DNA of 64,000 nt from Rhodanobacteraceae bacterium (GTDB lineage: Bacteria > Pseudomonadota > Gammaproteobacteria > Xanthomonadales > Rhodanobacteraceae): contig CP126120.1 of the NCBI GenBank assembly GCA_030123585.1, forward strand, positions 372,001 to 436,000. Reading direction: 5' to 3'. Positions 36,326-44,847 of this stretch are shown here, piece after piece. The notes under the pieces were generated by a model. That model saw only the letters and a program-made list of their open reading frames with translations. It ran no database searches and was not told the origin of the DNA. Each line of letters begins with the position of its first letter. Position 1 is the first letter of the stretch. The translations under genes were made by a program, and so were the position numbers.

Positions 36326-37728
36326 CAGTTGGCGATTTTCCAGCGCGTGCCTTGCGGGCCGTCCTCGATCACGACGCCCATGGCGGCGAGTTCGTCGCGA
36401 ATCGCGTCCGCGCGGGCGAAATCGCGCGCGCCACGCGCGGTGCGACGTGCTTCGAGCAAATGTTCGACACGCGTTGAATCCACGCGTTCCGCCCCGCGCT
36501 TGAACCAGGCTTCGGGGTCTTGCTGAAGCAGGCCCAGTATTTCGCCGCAGCCGAGCAGGTTGGCCTTGATATTGGCGAGTTCCACCCGTTCCGTTGCGCC
36601 GAGCGGCCGCGACGACTTGTCGAGGATGTGCCGTGCCCGTGCGGCGTCCTGGTTGAGCAGGGCGAGTGCCTTGGGCGTGTTGAGGTCGTCTTCCAGGGCG
36701 GGTTCGAAATCGGCGTTTCCGATCCTTGGCCGGACCTCGAATTCGGCCAGGTCGCGCAACGTGCCGTACAGGCGATCGAGCGTGGCGACGCTCTGCTCGA
36801 CCAGCGCGTCCGACCAATCCAGCGGCTGCCGGTAATGCGCGCTGAGCAGCGCGTAGCGCAGCGCTTCGGGCGGGTGTTTTTCCAGCAGCGCGTGCAGTTG
36901 CCTGACATTGCCGATCGACTTGCTCATCTTGGCGCCGTCGAAGGTCAGCATGCCGTTGTGCAGCCAGAAGCGCGCGAAGGTTGGCGTGCCGTGCGCGCAG
37001 CGCGACTGCGCGATCTCGTTTTCGTGGTGCGGAAACACCAGGTCCACGCCGCCCGCGTGGATGTCGATCACGTTGCCCAGGTGCGCGGCCGCCATCGCCG
37101 AGCACTCGATATGCCAGCCCGGACGGCCGCGACCCCACGGGCTGTCCCAGCCAGGCAGGTCCGGCGTGGAGGGTTTCCACAGCACGAAGTCGGCGGGATT
37201 CCTCTTGTACGGCGCGACGTCGATGCGCGCGCCCGCGATCATCTCGTCGGTCGAGCGGCCCGACAGCTTGCCGTAGTCGGCGAACCGCGCGACGTCGAAC
37301 AGCACGTGGCCGTCGGCGGCGTAGGCGTGTCCGGATGCGATCAGGGATTCGCACATCGCGATGATCGGCCCGATGTGCTGCGTTGCCAGCGGCTCGACGT
37401 CGGGCGGGGCGACGCCGAGCTTCGCCATGTCTTCGCGATAGATCGCGGCGTATTTTTCGGCGACGGCCGCGATCGGCACGCCGGCTTCGGCGGCGGCGGC
37501 GTTGATCTTGTCATCGACGTCGGTGATGTTGCGCGCGTACACCAGCCGCGGGAATTTCCGGCGCAGCAGGCGCGCCAGCACGTCGAACACCACCGGACCG
37601 CGCGCATTGCCGATGTGCACGTAGCTGTACACGGTCGGGCCGCACAGGTACATCGTCACGCGCGCCGGATCGGCGGGCGCGAAGGTTTCGACCCGGCGGG
37701 TCAGCGAGTTGTGGAGGCGCAGTGGCAT
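36325..37728 (-). CDS. cysS: Cysteinyl-tRNA synthetase
   Basis: Class I aminoacyl-tRNA synthetase of 467 residues. The zinc-binding [16 protein letters not shown] includes the HIGH-type motif as HIGN, followed by ITDVDDKI, the catalytic [21 protein letters not shown], and KMSKS in [10 protein letters not shown]. The start [12 protein letters not shown] is preferred to the ATG 30 bases upstream. It is coupled to sufE, joining cysteine charging and cysteine-derived sulfur in one transcript. Confidence 0.96.
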   Translation of the reverse strand: MPLRLHNSLTRRVETFAPADPARVTMYLCGPTVYSYVHIGNARGPVVFDVLARLLRRKFPRLVYARNITDVDDKINAAAAEAGVPIAAVAEKYAAIYREDMAKLGVAPPDVEPLATQHIGPIIAMCESLIASGHAYAADGHVLFDVARFADYGKLSGRSTDEMIAGARIDVAPYKRNPADFVLWKPSTPDLPGWDSPWGRGRPGWHIECSAMAAAHLGNVIDIHAGGVDLVFPHHENEIAQSRCAHGTPTFARFWLHNGMLTFDGAKMSKSIGNVRQLHALLEKHPPEALRYALLSAHYRQPLDWSDALVEQSVATLDRLYGTLRDLAEFEVRPRIGNADFEPALEDDLNTPKALALLNQDAARARHILDKSSRPLGATERVELANIKANLLGCGEILGLLQQDPEAWFKRGAERVDSTRVEHLLEARRTARGARDFARADAIRDELAAMGVVIEDGPQGTRWKIAN

Positions 37729-37870
37729 CGGCCGTGGGGGTTCGCGCGAAATAAGCAAGCAATTTTAGCAGTTTGCGCTCCCGGCTTGAGCATCGATTCA
37801 GCATCCGGATGGTTCAATGCGCCAAGTCATGAAGGGCTGTTCGGCCCGTTCGATACACGGTGGTGCTTCC

Positions 37871-38407
37871 ATGTCCAAGATGTTGATTGCCTCGCTGTTG
37901 CTGGGGTTCGCGGCGAGCGCAAGCGCGCAAAATTACCCACCTCCGCCTCCACCGCCGCCCGCGCAACCCGCGAACGTCCACTACGGCTGGGCCGAAGTAC
38001 TGCGGGTCGACCCGGTGTATGCCGCGGTCAACCAGCCGCCGCCGCAGGAATGCTACCCGCAGACCGTGACCCGCCAGGACAACAATCACACTGGGGGAAC
38101 CGTGCTCGGCGCGATCGTGGGCGGCGTGCTGGGCAGCACGGTCGGCAAGGGCGATGGCCGCAAGGCCGCCACGGTGGCCGGCGCGGTCGCGGGCGGCGCG
38201 ATCGGCAACCGGGTATCCGCGGCCCACGACCAGACCTACTCCTCCCAGCAGACCGTGTGCCGTCCGGTCGACGGCTATGCTCCGCCGCAGCAGATCGTGG
38301 CCTACGACGTCGAATACCGCTTTCGCGGCGAGGTGTACATGTCGCGCCTGCCTTACGATCCGGGCGAACGCTTGCGGGTGAGGGTGTCGGTGGCCCCGGC
38401 CGATTAG
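37871..38407 (+). CDS. Exported glycine-zipper 2TM domain protein
   Basis: Protein of 178 residues with a signal peptide (MSKMLIASLLLGFAASASA) followed by a run of eight prolines in the mature N-terminus. The centre has a glycine-zipper hairpin (VLGAIVGGVLGSTVGKGDGR, then AGAVAGGAIGNRV), characteristic of outer-membrane-associated proteins of the UmoD/SlyB type. The C-terminal beta part is YDVEYRFRGEVYMSRLPYDPG, resembling other glycine-zipper 2TM proteins of Xanthomonadales. The role is unknown; related proteins contribute to envelope integrity. The polyproline run would need EF-P for efficient translation. Confidence 0.8.
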   Translation: MSKMLIASLLLGFAASASAQNYPPPPPPPPAQPANVHYGWAEVLRVDPVYAAVNQPPPQECYPQTVTRQDNNHTGGTVLGAIVGGVLGSTVGKGDGRKAATVAGAVAGGAIGNRVSAAHDQTYSSQQTVCRPVDGYAPPQQIVAYDVEYRFRGEVYMSRLPYDPGERLRVRVSVAPAD

Positions 38408-38461
38408 TTGCGTCGCCGCGATTTGTATGCGACGATTCGCCGCTCATTGCCACAGTCAGCC

Positions 38462-38569
38462 ATGACAAACACCGTTGTCCACCAGCCGGTCATCCTCACC
38501 AGCGCCCGCGCGGCCGCGGGGATGACTTCGCGCGCGCGCCGACCGGAGCCCCGTCATACGGCCGGGTAG
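38462..38569 (+). CDS. Candidate leader peptide of the arginine operon (35 aa)
   Basis: Short ORF in the 258-bp leader before argF'. It contains five arginine codons, four of them in the last 13 (CGC, CGC, CGA and CGT after codon 23), and its stop codon abuts the predicted antiterminator arm. A ribosome that reaches the stop would cover that arm; one stalled at the Arg codons would leave it free. Weak points: there is no clear Shine-Dalgarno sequence, and Arg codons are common in any GC-rich frame, so enrichment alone proves little. Confidence 0.4.
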   Translation: MTNTVVHQPVILTSARAAAGMTSRARRPEPRHTAG

Positions 38570-38634
38570 GCAGTCGCGCGTTTTGGCTTCATCGCTTTCG
38601 ACGAAACCCGGCCAGCGTGCCGGGTTTTTGTTTT
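38560..38634 (+). terminator. Terminator with competing antiterminator before argF'
   Basis: The terminator is a 9-bp stem, AAACCCGGC (38604-38612) with GCCGGGTTT (38619-38627), loop of six, followed by TTGTTTT, ending 32 bp before argF'. The competing arm GGCCGGGT (38560-38567) is exactly complementary to ACCCGGCC (38606-38613) inside the terminator's 5' arm, so both cannot form. An upstream hairpin (38489-38494 with 38521-38526, and 38505-38510 with 38515-38520) lies in the leader ORF. The layout is that of transcription attenuation; alternatively it is just the terminator of the upstream gene. Confidence 0.7.
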
Positions 38635-38665
38635 CTGCCCCAATGGATTTGCCGCGAGTGATCCA

Positions 38666-39682
38666 ATGAGTCTTCGACACTTCATCACCACCCAGGACTG
38701 GAGCCGCGCCGAAATCGACGCGCTGCTGGATCGTGCCGCCGCGTTCAAGCGCTCGCCGATCGGCAACCAGTTCGCGGGCAAGTCGATTGCGCTGCTGTTC
38801 TTCAATCCTTCGATGCGCACTCGTACCAGTTTCGAACTGGGCGCGTTCCAGTTGGGCGGCCACGCGGTGGTGCTGTCGCCCGGAAAAGACGCGTGGCCGA
38901 TCGAGTTCGACGCGGGCACGGTGATGGACGGCGAGGCCGAGGAGCACGTCGCCGAAGTCGCGCGGGTGCTGTCGCGCTACGTGGACCTGATTGCGGTACG
39001 CGCGTTCCCGAAATTCATGGATTGGTCGGTCGATCGCGAGGACCGCGTGATCAAGGCGTTCGCGAAGTACGCCACGGTGCCGGTGATCAACATGGAAACC
39101 ATCACGCATCCCTGCCAGGAACTTGCGCACGCGCTGGCGCTGCGCGAGCACCTGGGTGAATTGCGCGGCAGGAAATACGTGCTGACCTGGACCTACCACC
39201 CCAAGCCGCTCAACACCGCGGTCGCCAATTCCGCGTTGCTGATCGCGACCAAGATGGGCATGGACGTGACGCTGCTGTGCCCGACGCCCGACTACGTGCT
39301 GGACGAGCGCTACATGGCGTTCGGCGCGCAGAACGCGAAAGAAAACGGCGGCTCGTTGCGGGTGAGCCACGACATCAAGGACGCCTATCGCGGCGCCGAT
39401 GCGGTGTACGCGAAGAGTTGGGGCGCGTTGCCGTACTTCGGCCGCTGGGACGAGGAAAAGCCGATCCGCGACGCGCACCGGCACTTCATCGTGGACGAGG
39501 CCAAGATGGCGTTGACCCACCACGCGGTGTTCAGCCATTGCCTGCCGCTGCGCCGCAACGTCAAGGCCACCGACGCGGTGATGGACGCGCCGTATTGCAT
39601 CGCGATCGACGAAGCCGGGAACCGCCTGCACGTGCAGAAGGCGGTGATGGCGATGCTGGCTTCGCAGGAGGAATCGGCATGA
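38666..39682 (+). CDS. argF': N-acetylornithine carbamoyltransferase (argF')
   Basis: Transfers a carbamoyl group to N-acetylornithine to give N-acetylcitrulline, replacing ornithine carbamoyltransferase in Xanthomonadales and some Bacteroidetes. The 338-residue length equals the Xanthomonas campestris enzyme. The carbamoyl-phosphate site FFNPSMRTRTSFELGA, HPCQELAHALAL and the C-terminal FSHCLPLRRNVKATD are typical of the acetylornithine type rather than OTCase. It is the first gene of the arginine run; its ATG also overlaps a nine-codon mini-ORF (38643-38669), which may couple its translation. Its TGA overlaps the next gene. Confidence 0.94.
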   Translation: MSLRHFITTQDWSRAEIDALLDRAAAFKRSPIGNQFAGKSIALLFFNPSMRTRTSFELGAFQLGGHAVVLSPGKDAWPIEFDAGTVMDGEAEEHVAEVARVLSRYVDLIAVRAFPKFMDWSVDREDRVIKAFAKYATVPVINMETITHPCQELAHALALREHLGELRGRKYVLTWTYHPKPLNTAVANSALLIATKMGMDVTLLCPTPDYVLDERYMAFGAQNAKENGGSLRVSHDIKDAYRGADAVYAKSWGALPYFGRWDEEKPIRDAHRHFIVDEAKMALTHHAVFSHCLPLRRNVKATDAVMDAPYCIAIDEAGNRLHVQKAVMAMLASQEESA

Positions 39683-40155
39683 CGGGGCATTCGCACCACT
39701 ATCGCGTCGACGTGGAATGGACCGGCAATCGCGGCGGCGGCACCGACGGCTATCGCAACTACGGGCGCGAGCATGTGATCCGCATCGCCGGCAAGCCCGA
39801 GATCGCCGGCTCGTCCGATCCGGCGTTCCGTGGCGATGCGGCCAAGCACAATCCCGAGGACATGCTGGTTGCGGCGCTGTCCACCTGCCACATGCTGGCC
39901 TACCTGCACGTGGCGACGGTCGCCGGCGTAGTGGTGATGGCTTACACGGACGCCGCCGAAGGCGCCATGCTGACAGAAGGCAATGGCGGCCGCTTCACCG
40001 AAGTGGTGCTGCGTCCGGTGGTGACGATCAGCGCGGCCAGCGATCCGGCGAAAGCCGAGGCTGCGCACGACGACGCGCATCACGCCTGCTTCATCGCCAG
40101 TTCCGTCAATTTCCCGGTGCGCTGCGAACCGCGCATCATCGTCGAACACAGCTGA
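39679..40155 (+). CDS. OsmC/Ohr family peroxiredoxin-like protein
   Basis: Protein of 158 residues of the OsmC superfamily, thiol peroxidases that reduce organic hydroperoxides. The two conserved cysteines are present in LSTCHMLAYLHVA and HHACFIASSVNFPV, and HNPEDMLVAALS precedes the first. The hydrophobic helix between them is typical. It lies within the arginine operon, overlapping the argF' stop by four bases and 21 bp before argG, a place where no arginine enzyme is expected. A moonlighting or redox-protective role for the pathway is speculation. Confidence 0.88.
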   Translation: MTGHSHHYRVDVEWTGNRGGGTDGYRNYGREHVIRIAGKPEIAGSSDPAFRGDAAKHNPEDMLVAALSTCHMLAYLHVATVAGVVVMAYTDAAEGAMLTEGNGGRFTEVVLRPVVTISAASDPAKAEAAHDDAHHACFIASSVNFPVRCEPRIIVEHS

Positions 40156-40176
40156 TCCACACGAGACACCAAGATC

Positions 40177-41367
40177 ATGAGCAAGGATATCGTTCTCGCC
40201 TTTTCGGGCGGCCTCGACACCAGCTTCTGCGTGCCGTACCTCAGGGAGCGCGGCTGGGCCGTGCACACCGTGTTCGCGGACACCGGCGGTGTGGGCGCGG
40301 AGGAACGTGCGTACATCGAATCGCGCGCGCAGGAACTGGGCGTCGCCTCGCACGTCACCATCGACGGTGGTCCCGCGCTGTGGGAGCACTTCGTCAAACC
40401 GTTCGTGTGGGCGGGCGAGGGCTATCAGGGCCAGTATCCGCTGCTGGTGTCCGATCGCTACCTGATTGTGGAAGCCGCGCTCAAGCGCGCCGCCGAACTC
40501 GGCACGCGCGCGATCGCGCACGGCTGCACCGGGATGGGCAACGACCAGGTGCGCTTCGATCTCACGGTGAAGGCATCGGGCGATTACGAAATCGTCGCGC
40601 CGATCCGCGAGATCCAGAAGGAGCATACGCAGACGCGCGCGTACGAACAGGCGTTCCTCAAGGAACGCGGTTTCACGGTGCGCGCCAAACAACAGGCCTA
40701 CACCATCAACGAAAACCTGCTGGGCGTGACGCTGTCGGGCGGCGAGATCGACAAGTGGCAGGTGCCGGGCGAAGGCGCGCGCGGCTGGTGCAAGCCGCGT
40801 TCCGAATGGCCGTCCGCACCGTTGCGGGTGAAGCTAGGCTTCGTGGGCGGCGAGGCGCACACGCTGAATGGTGAACGCGTCGCGGGACACATGCTGCTGG
40901 CGAGATTGAACACGCTTTTCGCGCAGTACGGCGTCGGCCGCGGGCTCTACACCGGCGACACCACGATCGGCCTGAAGGGGCGCATCGTGTATGAAGCGCC
41001 CGGTCTGGTCGCGTTGCTCACGGCGCACCGCGCGCTGGAAGAAGCGGTGTTGAGCAAGCAGCAGAACCGCTTCAAGCCGGACGTCGCGCGCAAGTGGATC
41101 GAGCTGGTTTACGAAGGCTTTTTCCACGACCCGTTGAAGGCCGATCTCGAAGCGTTTCTCGCATCGAGCCAGCGTTGCGTCGAGGGCGAGGTGACGCTGG
41201 AGACTTCAGGCGGGAGCGTGCAGGCGGTCGCAGTCGAATCCGGATACATCCTCAATGCCAGGGGCGCGACCTACGCGCAGTCGGCGGATTGGGGTGTGGC
41301 CGAGGCGGAGGGCTTCATCAAGTTGTACGGAATGAGCAGCACGTTGTGGGCCGAGGTGAATCGCTGA
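40177..41367 (+). CDS. argG: Argininosuccinate synthase
   Basis: ATP-dependent ligase of 396 residues that joins citrulline and aspartate. The N-terminal PP-type ATP motif is [10 protein letters not shown], followed by [28 protein letters not shown], and later [21 protein letters not shown] and [12 protein letters not shown] are conserved. It is the third gene of the arginine run and its TGA shares a base with the ATGATG start of argE'. In this pathway its citrulline comes from N-acetylcitrulline through ArgE'. Confidence 0.95.
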   Translation: MSKDIVLAFSGGLDTSFCVPYLRERGWAVHTVFADTGGVGAEERAYIESRAQELGVASHVTIDGGPALWEHFVKPFVWAGEGYQGQYPLLVSDRYLIVEAALKRAAELGTRAIAHGCTGMGNDQVRFDLTVKASGDYEIVAPIREIQKEHTQTRAYEQAFLKERGFTVRAKQQAYTINENLLGVTLSGGEIDKWQVPGEGARGWCKPRSEWPSAPLRVKLGFVGGEAHTLNGERVAGHMLLARLNTLFAQYGVGRGLYTGDTTIGLKGRIVYEAPGLVALLTAHRALEEAVLSKQQNRFKPDVARKWIELVYEGFFHDPLKADLEAFLASSQRCVEGEVTLETSGGSVQAVAVESGYILNARGATYAQSADWGVAEAEGFIKLYGMSSTLWAEVNR

Positions 41368-42491
41368 TGATGCGTGACTCGGGACCCGGGACTCGGGACT
41401 CGGCGTTGCTCAAGGCAACGCTCGCGCACCTGCGCGCGCTGGTCGCGTTCGACACGCGCAATCCGCCGCGCGCGATCGGCACGGGCGGCATGTTCGATTA
41501 CCTGCGCGCGCAACTGCGCGGATTCGAGGTGCAGGTGACCGACCATGGCGCGGGTGCAGTTTCGTTGTTCGCGGTGCGCGGCAGGCCGAAGCTGCTGTTC
41601 AACGTGCATCTCGACACCGTGCCGGATTCGCCGCAATGGAGCGCGAGTCCGTTCGGGTTGCGCGTGACCGAAGATCGCGCAATCGGCCTCGGCGCCTGCG
41701 ACATCAAGGGCGCTGCCGCGGCGTTGCTGGCCGCGGCCAACGCGAGCGACGGCGACCTCGCGCTGCTGTTCACCACCGACGAGGAGGGCGCCGATCCGCG
41801 TTGCATCCGGGCATTTCTGGACCGGAAACCTGCATTCGACGGCGTGCTGGTCGCCGAACCCACGCGTTGCAAGGCCGTGCTCGCGCATCGTGGCATCCAG
41901 TCGGTGTACGCGCGCTTCGCCGGCCGTGCCGGACACGCCTCGGGCGAACAGCAGCCGGCCGACAGCGCGCTGCACCAGGCGGTGCGCTGGGGCACCGCGG
42001 CGCTGGACTTCGCCGAAGCGCAATCGCGCGAGACTTTCGGTGGCCTGCGCGGATTGCGCTTCAATCTCGGGCGCATCGAGGGCGGCATCAAGGCCAACAT
42101 GATCGCGCCATCGGCGGAAGTGCGCTTCGGGATGCGGCCGTTGCCGTCGATGGACATGGATGGCTTGCTGGAATACCTGCGCACCCTGATGGAGCCCGCG
42201 CCGGTGGAATTCCGGGAGACCTTTCGCGGGCCTCCGCTGCCGGCGGACTCAGCCGGTGCGGAATCTCGCCAGCATGCCGCGCGCGCACTCGCGGACTCGC
42301 TGGCCATACCGGTTGGCGAGGCGGTCGATTTCTGGACCGAGGCCGCACTGTTCTCGCAGTCCGGCTACACCACTTTCGTGTACGGGCCCGGCGACATCGC
42401 GCAGGCGCACAGCGCGGACGAATGGGTCGCGCTGGATCAGCTCGAAACCGTTGCTGCCACTTACTTGCGGATACTGGAGAAGAACCGATGA
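41367..42491 (+). CDS. argE': N-acetylcitrulline deacetylase (argE'), M20 family
   Basis: Zinc-dependent M20-family amidohydrolase of 374 residues that frees citrulline from N-acetylcitrulline. Metal ligands and catalytic acids are seen in FNVHLDTVP, GLGACDIKGAAA, TTDEEGADP and the C-terminal DIAQAHSADEWV. LLKATLAHLRALVAFDTRNPP matches the family N-terminus, but codons 4-12 are built of a four-unit heptanucleotide repeat placed between the start and this conserved part, so the true start could differ. Overlaps join it to argG and to a 32-residue ORF before argB. The assignment to acetylcitrulline rather than acetylornithine rests on the companion argF'. Confidence 0.9.
   Translation: MMRDSGPGTRDSALLKATLAHLRALVAFDTRNPPRAIGTGGMFDYLRAQLRGFEVQVTDHGAGAVSLFAVRGRPKLLFNVHLDTVPDSPQWSASPFGLRVTEDRAIGLGACDIKGAAAALLAAANASDGDLALLFTTDEEGADPRCIRAFLDRKPAFDGVLVAEPTRCKAVLAHRGIQSVYARFAGRAGHASGEQQPADSALHQAVRWGTAALDFAEAQSRETFGGLRGLRFNLGRIEGGIKANMIAPSAEVRFGMRPLPSMDMDGLLEYLRTLMEPAPVEFRETFRGPPLPADSAGAESRQHAARALADSLAIPVGEAVDFWTEAALFSQSGYTTFVYGPGDIAQAHSADEWVALDQLETVAATYLRILEKNR
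41376..41403. repeat. Four tandem heptanucleotides at the 5' end of argE'
   Basis: GACTCGG occurs four times in tandem (the second unit is GACCCGG) starting nine bases after the first ATG of argE'. Seven is not a multiple of three, so gain or loss of one unit would shift the reading frame of everything downstream. Similar short tandem repeats of GGGATTC type are known between genes in Xanthomonadales. Confidence 0.8.
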
Positions 42492-42586
42492 ACGTGCACG
42501 TGTGGGAGGGTGTTGCGGATTCCGTGGCCGGCCAGCGGAGGTTGCTTCCGGCATGCACGCCAGGGGCCGATCCTCAGCATGACTGA
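42488..42586 (+). CDS. Candidate 32-residue ORF bridging argE' and argB
   Basis: Starts with an ATG overlapping the argE' stop and ends with a TGA inside the first codons of argB, so ribosomes could pass from argE' to argB through it by coupling. The product ([20 protein letters not shown], then a Pro/Asp-rich end) has no recognised features. It may be only a coupling device or chance, because argB itself has no strong ribosome-binding site in the same stretch. Confidence 0.35.
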   Translation: MNVHVWEGVADSVAGQRRLLPACTPGADPQHD

Positions 42587-43892
42587 CGTCCGTTCCACCA
42601 TCGTCCGGCTGCTGTCGGCGATGGGCAGCGCCAAGGAAGTCCAGCAGTACCTCAAGCGTTTTTCGCAGCTGGACGCCAAGCGTTTCGCCGTGGTCAAGGT
42701 CGGCGGCGCGGTGCTGCGCGACGAAATGACCGAGCTGGCATCGTCGCTGACTTTCCTGCAGCGCGTCGGCCTGACGCCGATCGTGCTGCATGGCGCGGGC
42801 CCCCAGCTCGACGAGGAACTGGTCAAGGCCGGCATCGAAAAGCGCACCGTCAACGGCCTGCGTGTGACGCCGCCGCAGGCGCTGGGCATCGTGCGGCGCG
42901 TGTTCCACCAGCAGAACCTCGCGCTGGTCGATGCGCTGCACGCGATGGATACGCGCGCGACCTCGGTGGTGTCCGGCGTGTTCGCCGCCAGCTACCTCGA
43001 TCGCGAGAATTGCGGACTGGTCGGCAAGGTCGAGCGCATCGAACTGGCGCCCATCGAGGCCAGCCTGCGCATGGGTTCGATCCCGGTCATCGCCAGTCTC
43101 GGCGAAACCGAGGAAGGGCAGATCCTCAACATCAACGCCGATTTCGCGGCCAATGATCTGGTGCGTGTGCTGCAGCCGTACAAGATCGTGTTCCTGACCG
43201 GCACCGGCGGCCTGCTCGATGGCAACGGCAGGATCATCGATTCGATCAACCTTTCCACCGAATACGAGCACCTGATGGCGCAGCCGTGGGTCGGCGGCGG
43301 GATGCGCCTGAAGATCGAGCAGATCGCCGATCTGTTGCGCGACCTGCCGCTCACTTCATCGGTGTCGATCACGCGGCCGGCGGAACTCGCCAAGGAACTG
43401 TTCACCCACAAGGGTTCCGGTACGCTGGTGCGGCGCGGCGAGAAGGTGCTGCGCTTCGAGTCGTGGGAGGGCGTGGATCGCGAGCGCCTGCGCGGCTTGA
43501 TCGATTCCAGTTTTGCGCCGCGCAAACTGGTGGACGACTACTTCGAGCGCACGCGCCCGTACCGCATCTACGTCAGCGAGAATTACCGCGCCGCGATGAT
43601 CATTACCATGGAGGATGGCCTGCCGTACCTCGACAAGTTCGCGGTGCTGGACGACGCACAGGGCGAAGGCCTGGGGCGCGCGGTATGGCAGGTGATGCGC
43701 GAGGAAAATCCGCGGCTGTTCTGGCGTTCGCGCCACGGCAACCCGGTCAACGCGTTCTACCACGAGCAATCGGACGGCTGCCTGAAGCAGGCGCGCTTCA
43801 AGGTGTTCTGGTACGGGCTGGGCGAGGATTTCGCCGCGATCGCGCGCTGCGTCGCGCACTGCGCGCAACGGCAACCGACCTTGGTGGAATGA
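42579..43892 (+). CDS. argB: Bifunctional N-acetylglutamate kinase/N-acetylglutamate synthase
   Basis: Protein of 437 residues in which an N-terminal amino-acid kinase domain (about 1-285; VVKVGGAVL, then [13 protein letters not shown] and [11 protein letters not shown]) is fused to a C-terminal GNAT acetyltransferase domain (about 290-437; [47 protein letters not shown]). It would carry out the first two steps, acetylation of glutamate and phosphorylation of acetylglutamate. This fusion resembles vertebrate NAGS and is a known Xanthomonadales feature (NAGS/K). The family enzymes are typically inhibited by arginine. The start [13 protein letters not shown] matches relatives; upstream codons in frame do not. 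Confidence 0.93.
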   Translation: MTDVRSTIVRLLSAMGSAKEVQQYLKRFSQLDAKRFAVVKVGGAVLRDEMTELASSLTFLQRVGLTPIVLHGAGPQLDEELVKAGIEKRTVNGLRVTPPQALGIVRRVFHQQNLALVDALHAMDTRATSVVSGVFAASYLDRENCGLVGKVERIELAPIEASLRMGSIPVIASLGETEEGQILNINADFAANDLVRVLQPYKIVFLTGTGGLLDGNGRIIDSINLSTEYEHLMAQPWVGGGMRLKIEQIADLLRDLPLTSSVSITRPAELAKELFTHKGSGTLVRRGEKVLRFESWEGVDRERLRGLIDSSFAPRKLVDDYFERTRPYRIYVSENYRAAMIITMEDGLPYLDKFAVLDDAQGEGLGRAVWQVMREENPRLFWRSRHGNPVNAFYHEQSDGCLKQARFKVFWYGLGEDFAAIARCVAHCAQRQPTLVE

Positions 43893-43893
43893 G

Positions 43894-44847
43894 ATGGATG
43901 CGGTGAAGAAATCGATTGGAATCGTCGGCGCGAGGGGTCATACCGGCGCGGAACTGATCCGCCTGATCGCGGCGCATCCCGCGCTCGAGCTTGCATTCGT
44001 GTCGTCGCGCGAACTGGATGGGCAGCGCGTGGCCGACCACGGCGACGCGTATACGGGTGACCTGCGCTACGAAAACCTCGATCCTCAAGCCGTCGCGGAA
44101 AAGCGCTCCGATGTCGTGATCCTGGCCTTGCCCAACGGCAAGGCCGTGCCGTACGTGGAAGCGATCGACAAGGTCAAGCCGGATACGCTGATCGTCGATC
44201 TGTCTGCCGATTACCGCTTCGATACGGCGTGGTACTACGGCCTGCCGGAACTGACGCGCTGCAAGTGGCGCGGCGAGCGCCGCATCAGCAATCCGGGTTG
44301 CTACGCCACCGCGATCGAACTGTCCGTCGCGCCGTTGAAGGACGTGCTGGCCGCGCCGCCGGTGTGTTTCGGCGTATCCGGCTATTCCGGCGCCGGCACC
44401 ACGCCCTCCGACAAGAACGACCCGGACAAGCTGCGCGACAACCTGATGCCGTATGCGCTGACTGGACACGTTCACGAAAAGGAAGCCGCGTTCCAGCTCG
44501 GCATCCCGGTGGAGTTCATGCCGCACGTCGCGCCACACTTCCGCGGACTCACGGTGACGACCAACCTTTACCTGTCGCGCGCAATGAAGCGCGAAGACGT
44601 GCTGGCGCGCTTCCGTGACGCGTATGCGGGCGAGCCGTTGCTGCACATCGCGGACGATCCGCCATGGGTCAGCCGCATCGCGGGCAGGCACCATGCCGAG
44701 GTCGGAGGCTTCGCGATGTCCGCCGACGGACGGCGCGTGGTGATCGTCGCCACGCTCGACAATCTGTTGAAAGGCGCAGCCACGCAGGCGATGCAGAACA
44801 TCAATCGCGCGATCGGCGTAGACGAATACACGGCCATACCGACATGA
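43894..44847 (+). CDS. argC: N-acetyl-gamma-glutamyl-phosphate reductase
   Basis: NADPH-dependent reductase of 317 residues for the third step of arginine synthesis. The nucleotide motif [18 protein letters not shown], the catalytic cysteine C136 in SNPGCYATA and the later [17 protein letters not shown] and [12 protein letters not shown] regions are present. It starts one base after the argB stop and its own stop overlaps argH by four bases. Confidence 0.95.
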   Translation: MDAVKKSIGIVGARGHTGAELIRLIAAHPALELAFVSSRELDGQRVADHGDAYTGDLRYENLDPQAVAEKRSDVVILALPNGKAVPYVEAIDKVKPDTLIVDLSADYRFDTAWYYGLPELTRCKWRGERRISNPGCYATAIELSVAPLKDVLAAPPVCFGVSGYSGAGTTPSDKNDPDKLRDNLMPYALTGHVHEKEAAFQLGIPVEFMPHVAPHFRGLTVTTNLYLSRAMKREDVLARFRDAYAGEPLLHIADDPPWVSRIAGRHHAEVGGFAMSADGRRVVIVATLDNLLKGAATQAMQNINRAIGVDEYTAIPT

